Below are positions 11,141-22,604 of a stretch of DNA of 64,000 nt, in pieces. The stretch spans positions 74,662,912 through 74,726,911 of the forward strand of contig OZ018329.1 in assembly GCA_963969495.1 (NCBI GenBank), given 5' to 3'. The translations under genes were made by a program, and so were the position numbers. The notes below the pieces were generated by a model. The model was not told the origin of the DNA and did no database searches. It saw only the letters and a list, made by a program, of their open reading frames with translations. This DNA comes from Ceratothoa steindachneri (Eukaryota; Arthropoda; Malacostraca; Isopoda; Cymothoidae). Numbering within the stretch: the stretch's first letter is position 1; the number at the start of each line of letters is the position of its first letter.

Positions 11141-11684
11141 TTGAATTACCAGGTTGTTGTTTTTTTAGCTTAATATAATAAATGTGGTCTTGCCTCGACA
11201 CAGCACAAAATTTCACCTTTCTAAATTTATGCCCTGTCAAAATAGGTAATCTTAATTGGATGTTAGGGGACGGGGGTGATGCTTTGCAGGGAAGTGGGTT
11301 CTGTTGTGTCAATATTTTCCAGGGTATATTGACGTGGACAGAACTCTTCGGGTTTTAATTCTAGTGGGGCGCTTCGTTAATGAGTCATCGTACGTATATT
11401 GAGCTCTCTGCTCTTTGATGCGAACTTGTTCCGTTTATAGCGAAGGGTTTTGGGGGTTGAGAGATTCGGTGGGGCGGGGAAGGGGTGAACCCGTGAGCGT
11501 GATTATTTTACTTTCGTTGCCCTTTGGGTGTGGTTGCGGTTCTACGGCTATCGTTAAATGCCAAATAGAGACCTCCCGCTAGCCTTACTGGCTAAAGCGT
11601 TGGATTTCCGCGCTTGTGTACCGGGGTCTGATTGATTACCAGCGGGTGTAGAGAGAAAATAATTCGGTCTTCGTACGGTGTTGC
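11141..11684. other. No gene seen
   Basis: Mixed composition between the minisatellite and the tRNA-like repeat; no motif found. Confidence 0.5.
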
Positions 11685-11755
11685 CATCCATCTGTAGAGC
11701 ATCTGACCGGCAATCAGCAGACCCTGGTTCGAGTCCCGGCCAGGAACTTCAAACT
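11685..11755 (+). repeat. tRNA-like (SINE head) sequence
   Basis: Box-A-like TGTAGAGCATCTGACC and box-B-like GGTTCGAGTCCC frame a short anticodon-like stem with a seven-base loop. The loop lacks the usual T before the anticodon, and no clean acceptor stem is seen. Confidence 0.45.
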
Positions 11756-11922
11756 TTTTTCCCCTGGCGTTATCTCTGTCTTCTCGGTAAAGGATTGCCT
11801 TCATTGTGCCGCCCTCTGCTCTCTGTGATTCTAGTCTTCTTCTAATGTCCCTTTCTCTTACCTCTAAAAAAAAAATCCTGTTTCTTGTCTCATTGCTCAT
11901 TCGCGTCCAATTTCTCTTTCAT

Positions 11923-11927
<5 letters not shown>

Positions 11928-11988
<61 letters not shown>
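11928..11988. repeat. (TA)n microsatellite
   Basis: An uninterrupted TA run that ends where mariner copy 1 begins. TA is the mariner target, so the element probably landed in this tract, splitting it from the run at 12910. Confidence 0.95.
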
Positions 11989-11989
<1 letters not shown>

Positions 11990-12903
11990 GAGGGGCGGTC
12001 AATCAGTTTTGCGAATCGGTAGCGCAAAACAGAGGAAGGGGGATGGCTGTTTGTGGGGGTGTTAGGAAAAGTTATGTCAAGTCAGGACCTGCAGCCGCAC
12101 GCTCCTGCCTCGTATATTTAAGAAGTAGCAGCTGATCGCAGATCGTCAGTCACAATTTTTTCAACAATGGAGAAGGTTGAGCACCGCGCAGTGATCAAAT
12201 ATTTGACCAAGGAAGGCAAGAATGCAAAAGAGATCAATGAACGCATGGTTGCAGTGTACACCGACAACGCCCCTTCCTATGCAACCATTGCTCGCTGGAA
12301 TAGGGAGTTCCGCCATGGTCGTGACTCCCTTGAATATGACCCCCGTCTAGGAAGCCCGTTAGACGTGACCAACGAGGACAATGTGGACCGTGTGGAGAGG
12401 ATGATCCTCGAAAATCAACGGGTGAAGGTCGAAGAAATCGAGCGAGAACTTGGAATATCATGGAAGTGTTATCAACATCATCCACGACAATTTGGCCATG
12501 ACCAAGGTCTCTGCCCGTTGGGTCCCTAGAAACCTCACGCCCCATGATCGATTTCATCGTCGTCAATGTCCACAAGGCCAGAGTTGCACAAGCTACCCTG
12601 CGCGAGTCCAGATTCAAGGAGCTCAACCATTCCCCCTACATTCCAGATCTGGCCCCTAGCGACTACTTTTTACTCCGCCAGCTCAAGGCTGCACTGCGTG
12701 GACGCCGGTTTGGGGATGATGAAGATGTCCAGCTCGTCGTCCAGGAGTGGATTGAACAGCAGTCGGGAAATTTCTGGTTGTCGGGAATTCGAAGCCTCAG
12801 GGACAAGTGGCGCAAGTGCATTGAAGTCGAGGGTAGTTATATTGAAAAATAATAAAATACTTTTCCTTATATCCGAATTGCAAAACTTATTGACCGCCCC
12901 TCG
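11989..12903 (+). mobile_element. Internally deleted mariner element, copy 1
   Basis: Terminal inverted repeats CGAGGGGCGGTCAAT(C/A)AGTTTTGC mark both ends, and the element lies in a (TA)n tract, matching the TA target of mariner elements. Length is 915 bp, against about 1.3 kb for complete mariners. The same 915-bp length and the same internal junction occur in the copy at 41229-42143, so this is a nonautonomous derivative that transposed after the deletion. Confidence 0.9.
12167..12852 (+). pseudogene. Mariner transposase, deleted (copy 1)
   Basis: Starts MEKVEHRAVIKYLTKEGKNA, with the N-terminal helix-turn-helix domain intact for about 120 codons, then shifts frame near 12465. After NLTPHD the sequence jumps to HKARVAQATLRE, so the middle third, which holds the first two catalytic Asp residues of the DD34D triad, is absent. 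The end (PDLAPSDYF with the third Asp, and KCIEVEGSYIEK) is present. No catalysis is possible; the inverted repeats could still be mobilised in trans. Confidence 0.88.
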
Positions 12904-12906
12904 TGT

Positions 12907-12909
<3 letters not shown>

Positions 12910-12963
<54 letters not shown>
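12910..12963. repeat. (TA)n microsatellite
   Basis: A TA run between the right end of mariner copy 1 and the Penelope-like relic. Confidence 0.95.
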
Positions 12964-12966
<3 letters not shown>

Positions 12967-13474
12967 CAGCAGCAGGAAAGTACTGAATATAACATATATT
13001 GCCAACATTTCGGGCTCTGGACCCATCTTCTAGGCTAGAATATTAGAGATTTACATAAGAACAATTGCTTAACAATTATGATAACAATGAAATTAAAGGC
13101 TTTAGGCTAAAAATGTACTAGGACGTAAAACAAAAAAAGAAAAAATTAAAATGCAATATAAAGGACAAAAATCTGTATTTTAAGATAAATTAATAAATTC
13201 AAACGAAATTAATAAAGTTACAATTATAATAAAAGGAAAACTTCAATAAATACACTAAAATTTGTCAACTGATTCGGAGAAAGCTGAGCTGAATGAATGA
13301 ATTTAAAAATTATACTAACAGGAAAAATGTGATTTAGTATTAGTTGGTTCTCTGATCTATGTAGTTGGTTGGTCGAAAAACAACAAAAACAAAATAATAA
13401 TGTTAGCTAGTTGATTGTTTAAGTGGTAATTAATTCATTGTGACTAGTTAAAAAAAAAATTCAAACGAAATTAA

Positions 13475-15010
13475 TCAGGCAATATATAACGGTGTGGAAG
13501 TAGAGTCCTTATTTAACTCAAAGCTGATTATACTTAATTAAAAGCGACTCAATTATGAAAAGGTCAGATTTAGATTTTGATGCGGATAATATTTTAAATT
13601 GATTATAATCTATAGGTATTTTACATGAATAGGAATGAGATCGGACAATAGAGTTTTCTTTTACGGAGAGATCCATTCCTGTTCTGTGACTGACCCCACG
13701 GTGAGCATCAATGCGAACCTTGAGAAGACGTTCCGTACATCCAATCTACGTTCCCAAAGAACATTTAGGACAAGTATGTTTATATACTATTCTGGAACGG
13801 AAAATGTCAGGAATGGGGTCCTTTACAGTGAACAAAGAACTAATTTTTAATGGGTTTACAAAAATTGGCGTTAAATTAAAATGCGGATAGAATATTTTCA
13901 AAATATTAGACAATTCCTTCCTAAAAGTATTAGTTTGGTATCCCATAAAGGGAAAGGAAATGTATAATTTTTTGCGGGGAACATTATAATTATTTATAGG
14001 TTTAGAGACGTTATTTAAAAAGTTCCTAATGGAATTTATAAAAATATGGGATGGGTAGTTGTTTAATTTTAAGAAAGTTTTGAGTTTGATCATTTCCAAA
14101 TGGAATAGGGTCTAGTTAGAACAGATATTGAAAGCACGGTGAATTATAGTTCTACAAGCATTAACTTCGAATTGATAGGTGCAGGAGCTGTAAAAGTTTA
14201 AACCAAGGTTACTAAACGCTGGCTTTCTGAAAACAGAAAATTCAAAGCAACCCTGATTCTTTTCTATTTTTACATCCAAAAACGATAAACTGTTATCTGT
14301 TTCTGGTTCGATTGTAAATGAAATGTTAGGGCGATATGAGTTTATGAAGTTCTTGAAAAGTTCCGATTAAACAGAGATATGGCATAATATAAAAGTGTCA
14401 TCTATGTATCTTTTATAGAATTTAGGTTTGAATTCTCTAGGACAATCATTTAAAAATTTGGTCTCCAAATGGCTCATGAAAATGTTAGCGATGGTTGGTC
14501 CAAGTGGAGAACCCATGACAATACCATCGACTTGCTTCTATACGTTTTTATTAAAAGTGAAAAAAGAATCTTTAACAGCTAATTCCAGAAGTGTTTTAAA
14601 CGAAGATCGAGGAAATCCTTAATGTAAACTATTGTGATAAGGAAATAGCTTGTCTAAAATTATGTCTATGGTTTCAGTTAATAGAATGTTTGTAAAGAGA
14701 GATGAAACGTCATAGCTAGCTAACCATATGACCGTTGGAACCGAGCTGCTTGAGTTCATCTACAAATTGCTTAGAATTATCAACAGGATATTCATTTCGA
14801 GTTAAATCAGAGAGAAGGGAACTAAAAATTTAGCAATATCGTAACTAGGTGAATTGTAAGCGGCCAGAATAGGTCTTAGAAGAATACCAGCTTTATGAGT
14901 TTTTGGCAGACCGTATAAAGAACACAATGAAGAACCAGAAGAAAAAAGTAACTGGTAGGTTACTTCGGAAATCAACTTCGGGTTTTTAAGTGGGCGTTTA
15001 AACTAATCAT
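13475..15010 (-). pseudogene. Penelope-like element relic (RT plus GIY-YIG endonuclease)
   Basis: Reading the minus strand, fragments appear in Penelope order: YGLPKTHKAGILLRPI near 14905, IVMGSPLGPTIANIFMSHLE near 14500, YIDDTFIL (reverse transcriptase active site) near 14400, a linker ending in FPFMGYQTNTFRKELSN, then a GIY-YIG-type domain near 13700 (VYKHTC, CTERLLKVRIDAH, VSHRTG). Frameshifts and stops are frequent, and a TAG falls within the GIY-YIG strand itself (13711-13713). The 5' end runs into a (TA)n tract at 15031, and another (TA)n lies beyond the 3' side at 12911. Dead copy; the family call is by motif order. Confidence 0.83.
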
Positions 15011-15028
15011 GAGTATGTATAGAGGACC

Positions 15029-15030
<2 letters not shown>

Positions 15031-15081
<51 letters not shown>
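15031..15081. repeat. (TA)n microsatellite
   Basis: A TA run at the 5' limit of the Penelope-like relic, followed at 15145 by a GCGTTTCGGACAAATG word like those near other TA runs here. Confidence 0.95.
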
Positions 15082-15084
<3 letters not shown>

Positions 15085-15089
15085 CAGGA

Positions 15090-16184
15090 TGAAAGATATG
15101 ACGAAAAATGGAAAGTTCATTTAGTTTACGTGATATGTACAGCGTTTCGGACAAATGTTTCACCCATCTCCTGGTACTGAAAAAATTACAAAAATTCGTA
15201 AAAGACTAATATTATACGTTGATAATTTAAACATTCAAAAATTCTGGGTGTGCTAGAATGTAGAGGTGTGCAGGTTACTATTTTTTTATTTCAAAGTTGG
15301 ATAATTCAATTGATAATAAAATTAACAATAATAAATGGAGATAACACTGGAAAACATTTTGCCTAAAAGAGAGACTTCTGTGATGTGAGGCTACCCCTAA
15401 CACAAGAACATCCTCCCCCCTCGAATTTGCAGGGCAATGCCAACGAGGATTTATCACGCAGCATGGTTACCATTGGTATACCCTTTGCGGGCTGTCCCAA
15501 GCTAAGTCTTTCGCAGAGGCCGAGAAGCAGCCCGCTTCAAGGCCGCCCGCCGACGTACGAAAGAACTTGACTGAACTCTGTTAGACGGGTCTTATCTACT
15601 CGAGCAATGGTGGTAGGTGAATAATATTGGACATTGACAACGCTGATTAGGGATCCGCAGCTTTCCGATGATGGGGTTGGTTAGGTGACTTCTGCTCTCT
15701 CTGATCACTTAGGAGATTAAGGGAGAAAGCGGTCGGCTCCGACCGACCGCGTGGAGATCAAGGGGTAGGCTTCGATCTTACAGCCTGTGCTGAAGGACCT
15801 CCTAACGTTACACATTTAAGTGGAGCCTCCCTTTCTTTGAGGTTGTCCTGTTGGAACAGATGGAGGCTGTTGCATGCTGTAGGAATTTTAGAGTACCCTC
15901 TTGTGCTATCGGCCCATGGAACGGCTAAGGAGTGGAAGTTCAATTGCAGCTTAACCTCACGCGGAATACATCCGAATTGGGTTGGTCGTACTCTAGGATA
16001 CCATCCAAGTAAGGTGGTCGTGGCATTACTGACCACTCTACAGCTCCTTTTCTCTTGCCCTACAGAGGGGCTAGAGTGTAACAAAAAAAAACTAACGGAT
16101 GGACGTGTACACAATGATCAGGATGACAATCGCTTGAAGAATTGAGGGCATCAGAGTCCTGTTCCTCGTTGGGTGTGTGGGTGG
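15090..16184. other. No gene recognised
   Basis: Moderately GC-rich at 15385-16140 with short overlapping ORFs on both strands and a GGTCGGCTCCGACC palindrome near 15731. No family recognised; probably repeat-derived. Confidence 0.4.
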
Positions 16185-16480
16185 GTTAGGAATAGCGGTA
16201 GCACTATTGCCACCAACATGCGCGCAGGTTACACTTTACGACCCAAAGGAGGGCCACGCTTCCACGCCAGGGTGTGTGTAAATATGAAACCGACAGGTTC
16301 CTGGACGGAAGAGTGATATGTTGTTTACGCAAAGAGGCGGGGATGGGGTTACAGCGTTGTTGGTTGTGTGCTAACGTATATGACCTTAGCTGTGTGCACG
16401 CAGGACTCGAACTTAACGCACCGCTTGATTGGCGATTTTTTCTTGTCTTGATAGACCCGGCTACGGGTGAAAGAGGATGT
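16185..16480. repeat. Possible diverged copy of the tRNA-like repeat
   Basis: Contains TTGCCACCAACATG, GACGGAAGAGTGATATGTTG and a box-B-like AGGACTCGAACTT in the same order as the repeat at 2676. The long ORF read across it is not protein-like. Confidence 0.4.
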
Positions 16481-16884
16481 TTAAGCACCCTCCTTAATTT
16501 GTTTTATTTTGAATTCCATGTTGATCACAACGACGACAAAATCGCTTATCTCAAGTTATCGCTGATGAGTTTATTTGAAAATCGCTTTGGTGAACCGTCT
16601 GTGTCTATTTTTGAGTCTCTCTACTCTGTGTGCAAACTTAATCCCAGTGGAGATGTGAGAATGCCCCCTTCCACTTTGATAATCTATTGTTTTGTTCTCT
16701 TTTTCGCTTTGGATGTTCATTTTTTTATTCTTTTTTTTTCTCCGTAGCTCCTTTTTAATCCGCTATTTCAAGATTCCTTAGCGCTTCCAAGTAATAACTC
16801 CTTTCAACTCTACTAACCATACACCGTATGTTGGGGGGGGGGGGGTTTACCCCCTTAACATCATCACCTTACAAAGCTCATATA

Positions 16885-16965
16885 GCTCTTGCTAGCCTAA
16901 TGGATACGGCGTTTGTCTGCCAATCCAATGTATGATACCGGGTTCGAACCTACCATGATCGGACA
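16885..16965 (+). repeat. tRNA-like (SINE head) sequence
   Basis: Box-A-like TAGCCTAATGGATACGGCG and box-B-like GGGTTCGAACC are spaced as in a tRNA, but the acceptor stem does not pair well, so it is likelier a SINE head than a working tRNA gene. Confidence 0.5.
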
Positions 16966-16974
16966 TAAACGTCA

Positions 16975-18250
16975 GCGCACGTAGAGATCCGGCTGCCAAT
17001 TGGTGGACGCGCTGTGCTCAGCTCTGTATTCGGGTGGGTAGATCTTAGACTTATCATCACACACATAGCCAATTACAACACCGCTTTCTTTCCTCTCCCA
17101 TGTTCGCAGCACAACACACACATACACTCCGTTCCAAGGAATCCTCCGATGGACATCTACAGGGCCTTGCAAATTGACTATTCTTAGAGATGCATAAAAC
17201 AGGTTATAGATACTAAGATAATCGTAGTACATATATCTAATTTGAATAACATATGTAGTATATGAACATTTATCACTCAATATGGCCACCCTTTTGGGTA
17301 ATTACTGCCTCCACACGAGAATGAAACTTTTTTGAAGCTGCCACAACCTCTACCTTTTGATTTTGCGTGTCGCAAGTGCTATACATGTCTTCAAACTGTT
17401 GACACTCGAGTGTGGTGAAGCATTGGTCCTTCCTTGAAGTACGCCCCACAAAAGGTAATCGAGAAGGATGAGATCTGGACTTTACTGGGCCAGATGTCGG
17501 CCCTCACAAAAAATGGCACCTTCTCAACAAGTAAGGCCTGTGTTGCTTTTAAGCTATGTATCGCATGGTGCAGAGTCCTGGATAAGCATCACATTGCCTA
17601 CCCCAAACTTTGCTCCACCCAAGGTAACAGAGAGTTCTTCAAGATGCCCATATACTCCTCTGTGCCGAACCTCCAACCAGCCTCAATGAATTGTGGATCC
17701 CATGACCCCACTTCCATGACTAGTCGCGGCACCAAATATCATCACAGAGCCAGGAGGTTTCTTAGTCTTAAACACAGGTGGGAGGTCAGAAGGGTTGATG
17801 CAATCACCCAAGAATTTCTGCGATTCACCTCATCGTCCACAAATACGTGAGCTTTTCCTGCACCTTGATGCTTGATGATTGACAGAAGGTTTGGCCTTGG
17901 CTGTTAGGAAGGGACGGCGTCGCCGCACACAGCGCGTCATGCCAAGGTTCCTGTTCACAGCTCTGGACAGCGTGACAAGGGACACATTGCTTTTCTTAGC
18001 AGGAGTTGTCATGGATGTTGATGGGGTTGGCTTCAATCGAGCGTTTGAGGACAGCGAAAAAACTTGCATTGCACTTGGAATCAATTCCCCTCTTATTTAA
18101 ATTGTCTATACACACGATAAACTGTTGCCTTTGAAGTTTCGTCAACTTAAGAATGTTGTTGGCAGTGTGCCCGGCCCGTGACAAAACTACAATGGCGGAA
18201 CGATTCTGTTGTTCCTTGGCTTTCTGCTGTTGAATCAGTTCTCCGTTTAT
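16975..18250 (-). pseudogene. Tc1/mariner-superfamily transposase relic
   Basis: On the minus strand an N-terminal part (LIQQQKAKEQQNRSAIVVLS, then helix-turn-helix-like sequence) is followed by KPPGSVMIFGAATSHGSG (core of the transposase fold), a degraded middle, SPDL and LLWGVLQGR (third catalytic region), and an end in VEAVITQKGGHIE-like sequence split over two frames. At least five frame breaks. Subfamily not assigned; it differs from the two mariner copies and from the Tc1 at 8.6 kb. Confidence 0.72.
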
Positions 18251-18639
18251 CTGAATATAAAGCGGAGGATTAGATGTTTATACCAGCAGGGTTTTGTCAG
18301 AAAATAAATTGTTAAACCCACGAAACCAACTGCTTAAAATTGGTCTCAATTTATCTGCAAGACTGCATATCCACATACATCTAACGCGAAACAGGTCCCG
18401 AACGTGCATTTTATGTATATTGTAGATTAGATCTGACTAACTCCTGTAAAGGGTGACAATGTTGATGACTTTTCTCTGGTAAGAAATCTTTTGTGTGTTG
18501 ACTGGAACAGGAGCTGCCAAGTGTAGGCCATGAATGGTCTTTTGCAGTCTCCTTCTTTTCTTATGTTCTTATGTAACAACGTCGGGAGTGCTGTCGTCGC
18601 CTTCTCACCGACTTGAAGAGTCATGGCAATCGAATTATC

Positions 18640-19149
18640 TTTTTTTAAGGAAAAAAACATGGTATATCCGTTCATCAACAGGCAGAACCACCACCTGGTA
18701 AGCTTCCTTCGGCTAGGACGTCTCCGAGGTCCGCTTCGTGTCTATGACCAAACACTCGGTCTCCGTGATGATGCTCGGCGTCGTTGGTTCGAATGGCAAG
18801 AAAATGCTGCCCGTGCGGTTCGCGGTTGATGACAGAAAATCTTGGGCAAAAATGTGCTGTCCTGAGTAAGAAATATCACGAAGGTGAAGTACGTCTTACG
18901 GCAAGACGGTGCCCCGCCCACCCGGCCAAGACCATGCAAGAGTGGTCCGGGTCGAATATGAACTTTTGGCTGTTGCAGTCTTCCTACCTCAATCCCCTCG
19001 AGTACAGCGTGCGGGTGCATGTTGAGGGCAAGATCTACCACAGCAACGTCCTCGAGCTAAAAGTCCCCCATCAACCGCGTGGAAGGACTTCGTTTGCAAT
19101 GTCTACGTGGGCTTCAGGTCTCGCCACCAATGACGGCCAGATCGATTAG
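18640..19149 (+). pseudogene. Tc1/mariner-superfamily transposase relic (plus strand)
   Basis: Fragments in order: TKHSVSVMMLGVVGSNGKKM near 18750, then after a frame change CPAHPAKTMQEWSGSNMNFW (second catalytic region), a damaged SYLNPLEYSVRVHVEGK (third region) and an open frame to 19149. The DE-K motif before the first segment reads KEK, so the first Asp is lost. Most of the N-terminal DNA-binding part is missing. Confidence 0.7.
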
Positions 19150-19290
19150 CATTACAATTTAAACACATTTATATGTTAAAACAATTAAAACGTCTAACTG
19201 CATCAAAACTATCATTATGTCCTTTATTGAAAGCGTCCTAACGTGTAACACGACTTTTGCGATACCCGATATATCTATATTTATATAGTT

Positions 19291-19342
19291 ATGAATGCAA
19301 TGTCCCGCAGGAAAAATGAAAAGGTGCCGGACATTGCATTCA
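19291..19342. repeat. 14-bp inverted repeat next to a (TA)n run
   Basis: TGAATGCAATGTCC and GGACATTGCATTCA flank a 22-24 base loop. It lies 40 bases before the TA microsatellite. Confidence 0.7.
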
Positions 19343-19375
19343 TTGCGAACATCACGTGCTACTTTGTGAGTATTC

Positions 19376-19380
<5 letters not shown>

Positions 19381-19444
<64 letters not shown>
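19381..19444. repeat. (TA)n microsatellite with short (TG)n
   Basis: A TA run followed by GTGTGTGTGTATGTGTG. A 14-bp inverted repeat lies just upstream at about 19291-19342. Confidence 0.95.
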
Positions 19445-19447
<3 letters not shown>

Positions 19448-19720
19448 GTGTGTGTGTATGTGTGATGATCCATTTACACAAAAGTTGCACACACACATGT
19501 ACACGGTGTTCCGACATAACCGACGATTCATTTATCTTCCTTTGGGGTTCACAACGAACTCCGTTCCCACAAAACTTTCATTTAGCCTTTTCCTTCCATT
19601 TGTTTATTAACGCCAGTCTGCGACACAGAAATTCTGTTTCCCAAACTATGTTATCGTTTTCTTACTATAAACTCCTTTCTCACCACCTATATAAATTTCC
19701 TTTGATAGACAATCTCTGCG

Positions 19721-19721
<1 letters not shown>

Positions 19722-19805
<84 letters not shown>
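19722..19805. repeat. (CT)n microsatellite
   Basis: About 80 bases of CT repeats with one interruption. It produces Ser-Leu repeat ORFs on + and Arg-Glu ORFs on minus, which are not genes. Confidence 0.95.
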
Positions 19806-19806
<1 letters not shown>

Positions 19807-20215
19807 ACAAACATTGACTTCAAACAAAGCTCCTCCCCAGAAACTCCATTGGTCACGCCCACCTTCTTTACACATATAAAATTATCCTCGACTTCCGCAT
19901 TATTCACATTATCCACACAGTCGATCAAATCACTTCGTCTTCATCGTTATGATCCATCCACCTCGGTGGATAGGACTCGCAAGCTCCAGCCATTCATTAT
20001 TAAATCTCAAGTTCAAAATAGTTATTTTTCATCAAGTTATTTGTAAAATCCATATACGAACTTATTTAGTGGACACCTTCAAGAACGAACTCGGAATCTT
20101 GTATCAGAGAAGGAATACTTGTTCCACCTTGGAACGAGTGACCCTCGCGACAATCGAGCATCAACCCCTTCTCTCAATACAACCATCAACTGCTATTCTT
20201 GCTATAAAAATATAT

Positions 20216-20284
20216 TAAGGGAAAATCACATAACACGCGATATACAAACAAAGCAAAACTGGTATCACATGTGATTTTCCCTTA
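20216..20284. repeat. Perfect 16-bp inverted repeat
   Basis: TAAGGGAAAATCACAT at 20216-20231 and its exact complement at 20269-20284, with a 37-base spacer. Possibly a tiny MITE. Confidence 0.75.
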
Positions 20285-20354
20285 TACACCAAAAAAGCCC
20301 GTGTCCCTCCTACTAGACAAACACTTGCCTCCCACTGAATAAAAAAAAACCCTT

Positions 20355-20415
20355 ACACCTTCGAGGTTCTGATAGCGAAGAGCGCTTGACGACACAGGTT
20401 CGACTCCAACTTCTG
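20355..20415 (+). repeat. tRNA-like box B sequence
   Basis: GATAGCGAAGAGCGCTTGAC followed by GGTTCGACTCCAA resembles the second half of a tRNA. Too degenerate to call a tRNA gene. Confidence 0.35.
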
Positions 20416-22289
20416 TATTCACCTCCATATAGTGGTTACAATAGTTTTCCTATTTTTCAGTTTCCAAAAATCCCATTTTATTTCTTAAGCTTTTAATAGT
20501 TCAGGTAATATATTCCTCAGTTTTACCAGGTTGTGATACCAGTTTTTCTTTCCTTGGGATATATATAGTGAAAACAAGAGTTCACTTAATTGTTTCTAGC
20601 TTAATACGCCAACCTTCGAAAAAACAGCATGAGATAAAATTAACTAATAACATTAACTAATTAAATAATTAGAATATTAATTATTTAAGAGTAAAAATAG
20701 ATGTCTAACACAAACTGGACACAAGAACACAACAAAAATGGGCTTGCCTGACACAACACAAGGACGAGAGGAGGAAATAGAAGGAATTGATACGAAGTGA
20801 AGTTGGTAAGAAAAAAAATAGGGTGTAGTTGAAGGGTTGGATTACTTGAAATAGTTGGCTAATTATTAGAGGGGAAAAAAGACATTGCGATTGAGATAGG
20901 GATTGTGTAGCTTAATATATAGAGATTCTAGGATATGGAGAGGTGTAACCTTGGATTGGGCCCCTAAGATTTTAAAATTCTCAATCGATATCTTTTGTAT
21001 ATTTAATGGACTGGTCGTGGATATTTCCTGTTCGCACACTGATACCTTCAATGAGCCCCTTGGTTACACCTGAGCCAATTAAATTTGTAAACAACATGCT
21101 ACTCATTGTAGTTGGCAGCTTATCCTCTTACATTTTAAGTTAGTGGCAAAGACAAATCTAAAATTTAATTGTAAATTAAATTTCCTTAGTAGGTTTGAAA
21201 AATGACCGATTGTAGTGAGTTTGGGTGTATCTTCTTGTTGTGAAGAAGGAAAACCGTTATTGACCCAGCATGGGTCAAGGGATGGGATGCAGTACGCCGT
21301 CCTCGCAGGAAGGTTGTCATGGTCGTCCTCTTTCCCCCTCCTGGCCAGTGTCCTGGACCCGAGCCCACTATTCTTACCTCGTCCAATATTCTTCTCGTTT
21401 TGATGATTATTTATTTTTTATTCAAAGGAAAAAAGGTGTAAACAGGTTTGCCGGGAAATAGACCGAGTTGTCAAAAGGGGAGACTACTTGGGGAACTATG
21501 AACCCGAAGAGCTCACATCTTTTGAACCCCCCACCGCGCCTGGCTCTTTACTACCGCTACCCGATCGCTCGATTTCTTTGTTTTCCTTTCCACATTTATT
21601 TTGATAGCGACGTTACCGAAGAATCTAGCATGTCCTGTGTCAAGCGGTAGGCTTATAAGCCCGATTTGAGCCGTCTTTCTTTTATTTAAACTCTGTTATA
21701 GAACAGTAAAATAAGAAAGCGCTCGTTTACTTATCACAGCGATGCTAGGCTTTCAGATTTCGTTTTTCGCCGTCTCTCCGACGAGCCTCTTTCTACATAT
21801 TTCCGTTTTAAATCCATTAAAGTACAATTGTGTCAAACTAGTTGAGCAAAATACGTTGCTCGGTATACCTTTCACAAAGGCGAGTTTTTAGTTTTGTAAG
21901 TTACGACCACATAAGAGTCGTTGTTCTCCGACAGATTTTTATTCAATTCCGTCGGATTTGTATTTCAGAGAAGTGACGCTTTATAGACACCAGTGATCAC
22001 CTTCTCGCATGCCATTTTAGGTTAATTCACTGCCTCGTATATATATATATGAGCGTGGGGGGTAGGGGGGTTACGTTTTGGAGATTATTTAGTGGACTGT
22101 TTTTATGCGATTTTGAGCTGTATTTAGAAGAAATTTTGGTGAAGGAATGCATATCCGGAGGGGGGAGGGAGAGTAAATAAATTTGGGGATTTTATCGGAC
22201 ACTTTTTCGCATACACACACAAACATGTATAAAAATCGCGTATTGTGTAACTGAATTAGCTTTTTTTTTCTTTTTGCTATCTCTTGTAG
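20416..22289. other. No gene seen; intron leading to exon B
   Basis: AT-rich, with a G-rich patch near 22055-22080 and a long T-rich tract before the exon B acceptor. Confidence 0.5.
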
Positions 22290-22604
22290 ATGTTGGATGG
22301 TTGTAGTTGGTCGCGTCGAAAGAGTGGTGGCGCTGGGGCACACACAAGCGAACCCTTTCGCGTTTCACTCCCGGCCCCCTCGCTTCCCGCCGTCCAAGGT
22401 GCCTCCCATTTCTGTGCCGCGTGCCAATACCGCTCGAGTAAGCGATCCGACCTCCTCAAACACCTCCGCATCCACACGGGGGAGCGGCCCTTTTGCTGCC
22501 GCCTCTGTCCCTACACCGCCTCTCAACGAAGCAACATCCTGACGCATTTGAGGTCGAAGCACGGACATCTCGGGGGGGCGGAACTCCCTTACACCATCAA
22601 GTGA
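22290..22604 (+). CDS. Alternative 3' exon B: C2H2 zinc-finger pair
   Basis: Terminal exon of 104 codons starting directly after a strong polypyrimidine tract and AG at 22288-22289. The first codon happens to be ATG, but the phase and layout match the other six exons, so it is better read as a spliced exon than as a free-standing gene. A Ser/Pro/Arg-rich lead of about 40 residues is followed by two C2H2 fingers at about residues 42-93, joined by a TGERP linker. Both have C-x2-C-x12-H spacing, and the second ends H-x4-H. Only about ten residues follow before the stop. Predicted role: an isoform-specific DNA-binding end of a nuclear transcription factor. The preceding TAG is an in-frame stop. 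Confidence 0.85.
   Translation: MLDGCSWSRRKSGGAGAHTSEPFRVSLPAPSLPAVQGASHFCAACQYRSSKRSDLLKHLRIHTGERPFCCRLCPYTASQRSNILTHLRSKHGHLGGAELPYTIK

Noticed and set aside
10244..11178. Many overlapping Cys/Tyr-rich ORFs that look like repeat proteins
   Set aside because: They are translations of the 26-bp minisatellite in all frames; the period is not a multiple of three and both strands give similar ORFs.
16274..16747. 157-codon ORF
   Set aside because: It spans a probable tRNA-like repeat and T-rich sequence with no protein-like motif.
11685..16965. Functional tRNA genes
   Set aside because: Box A and B words are present, but acceptor stems do not pair and anticodon loops are irregular; SINE heads are likelier.
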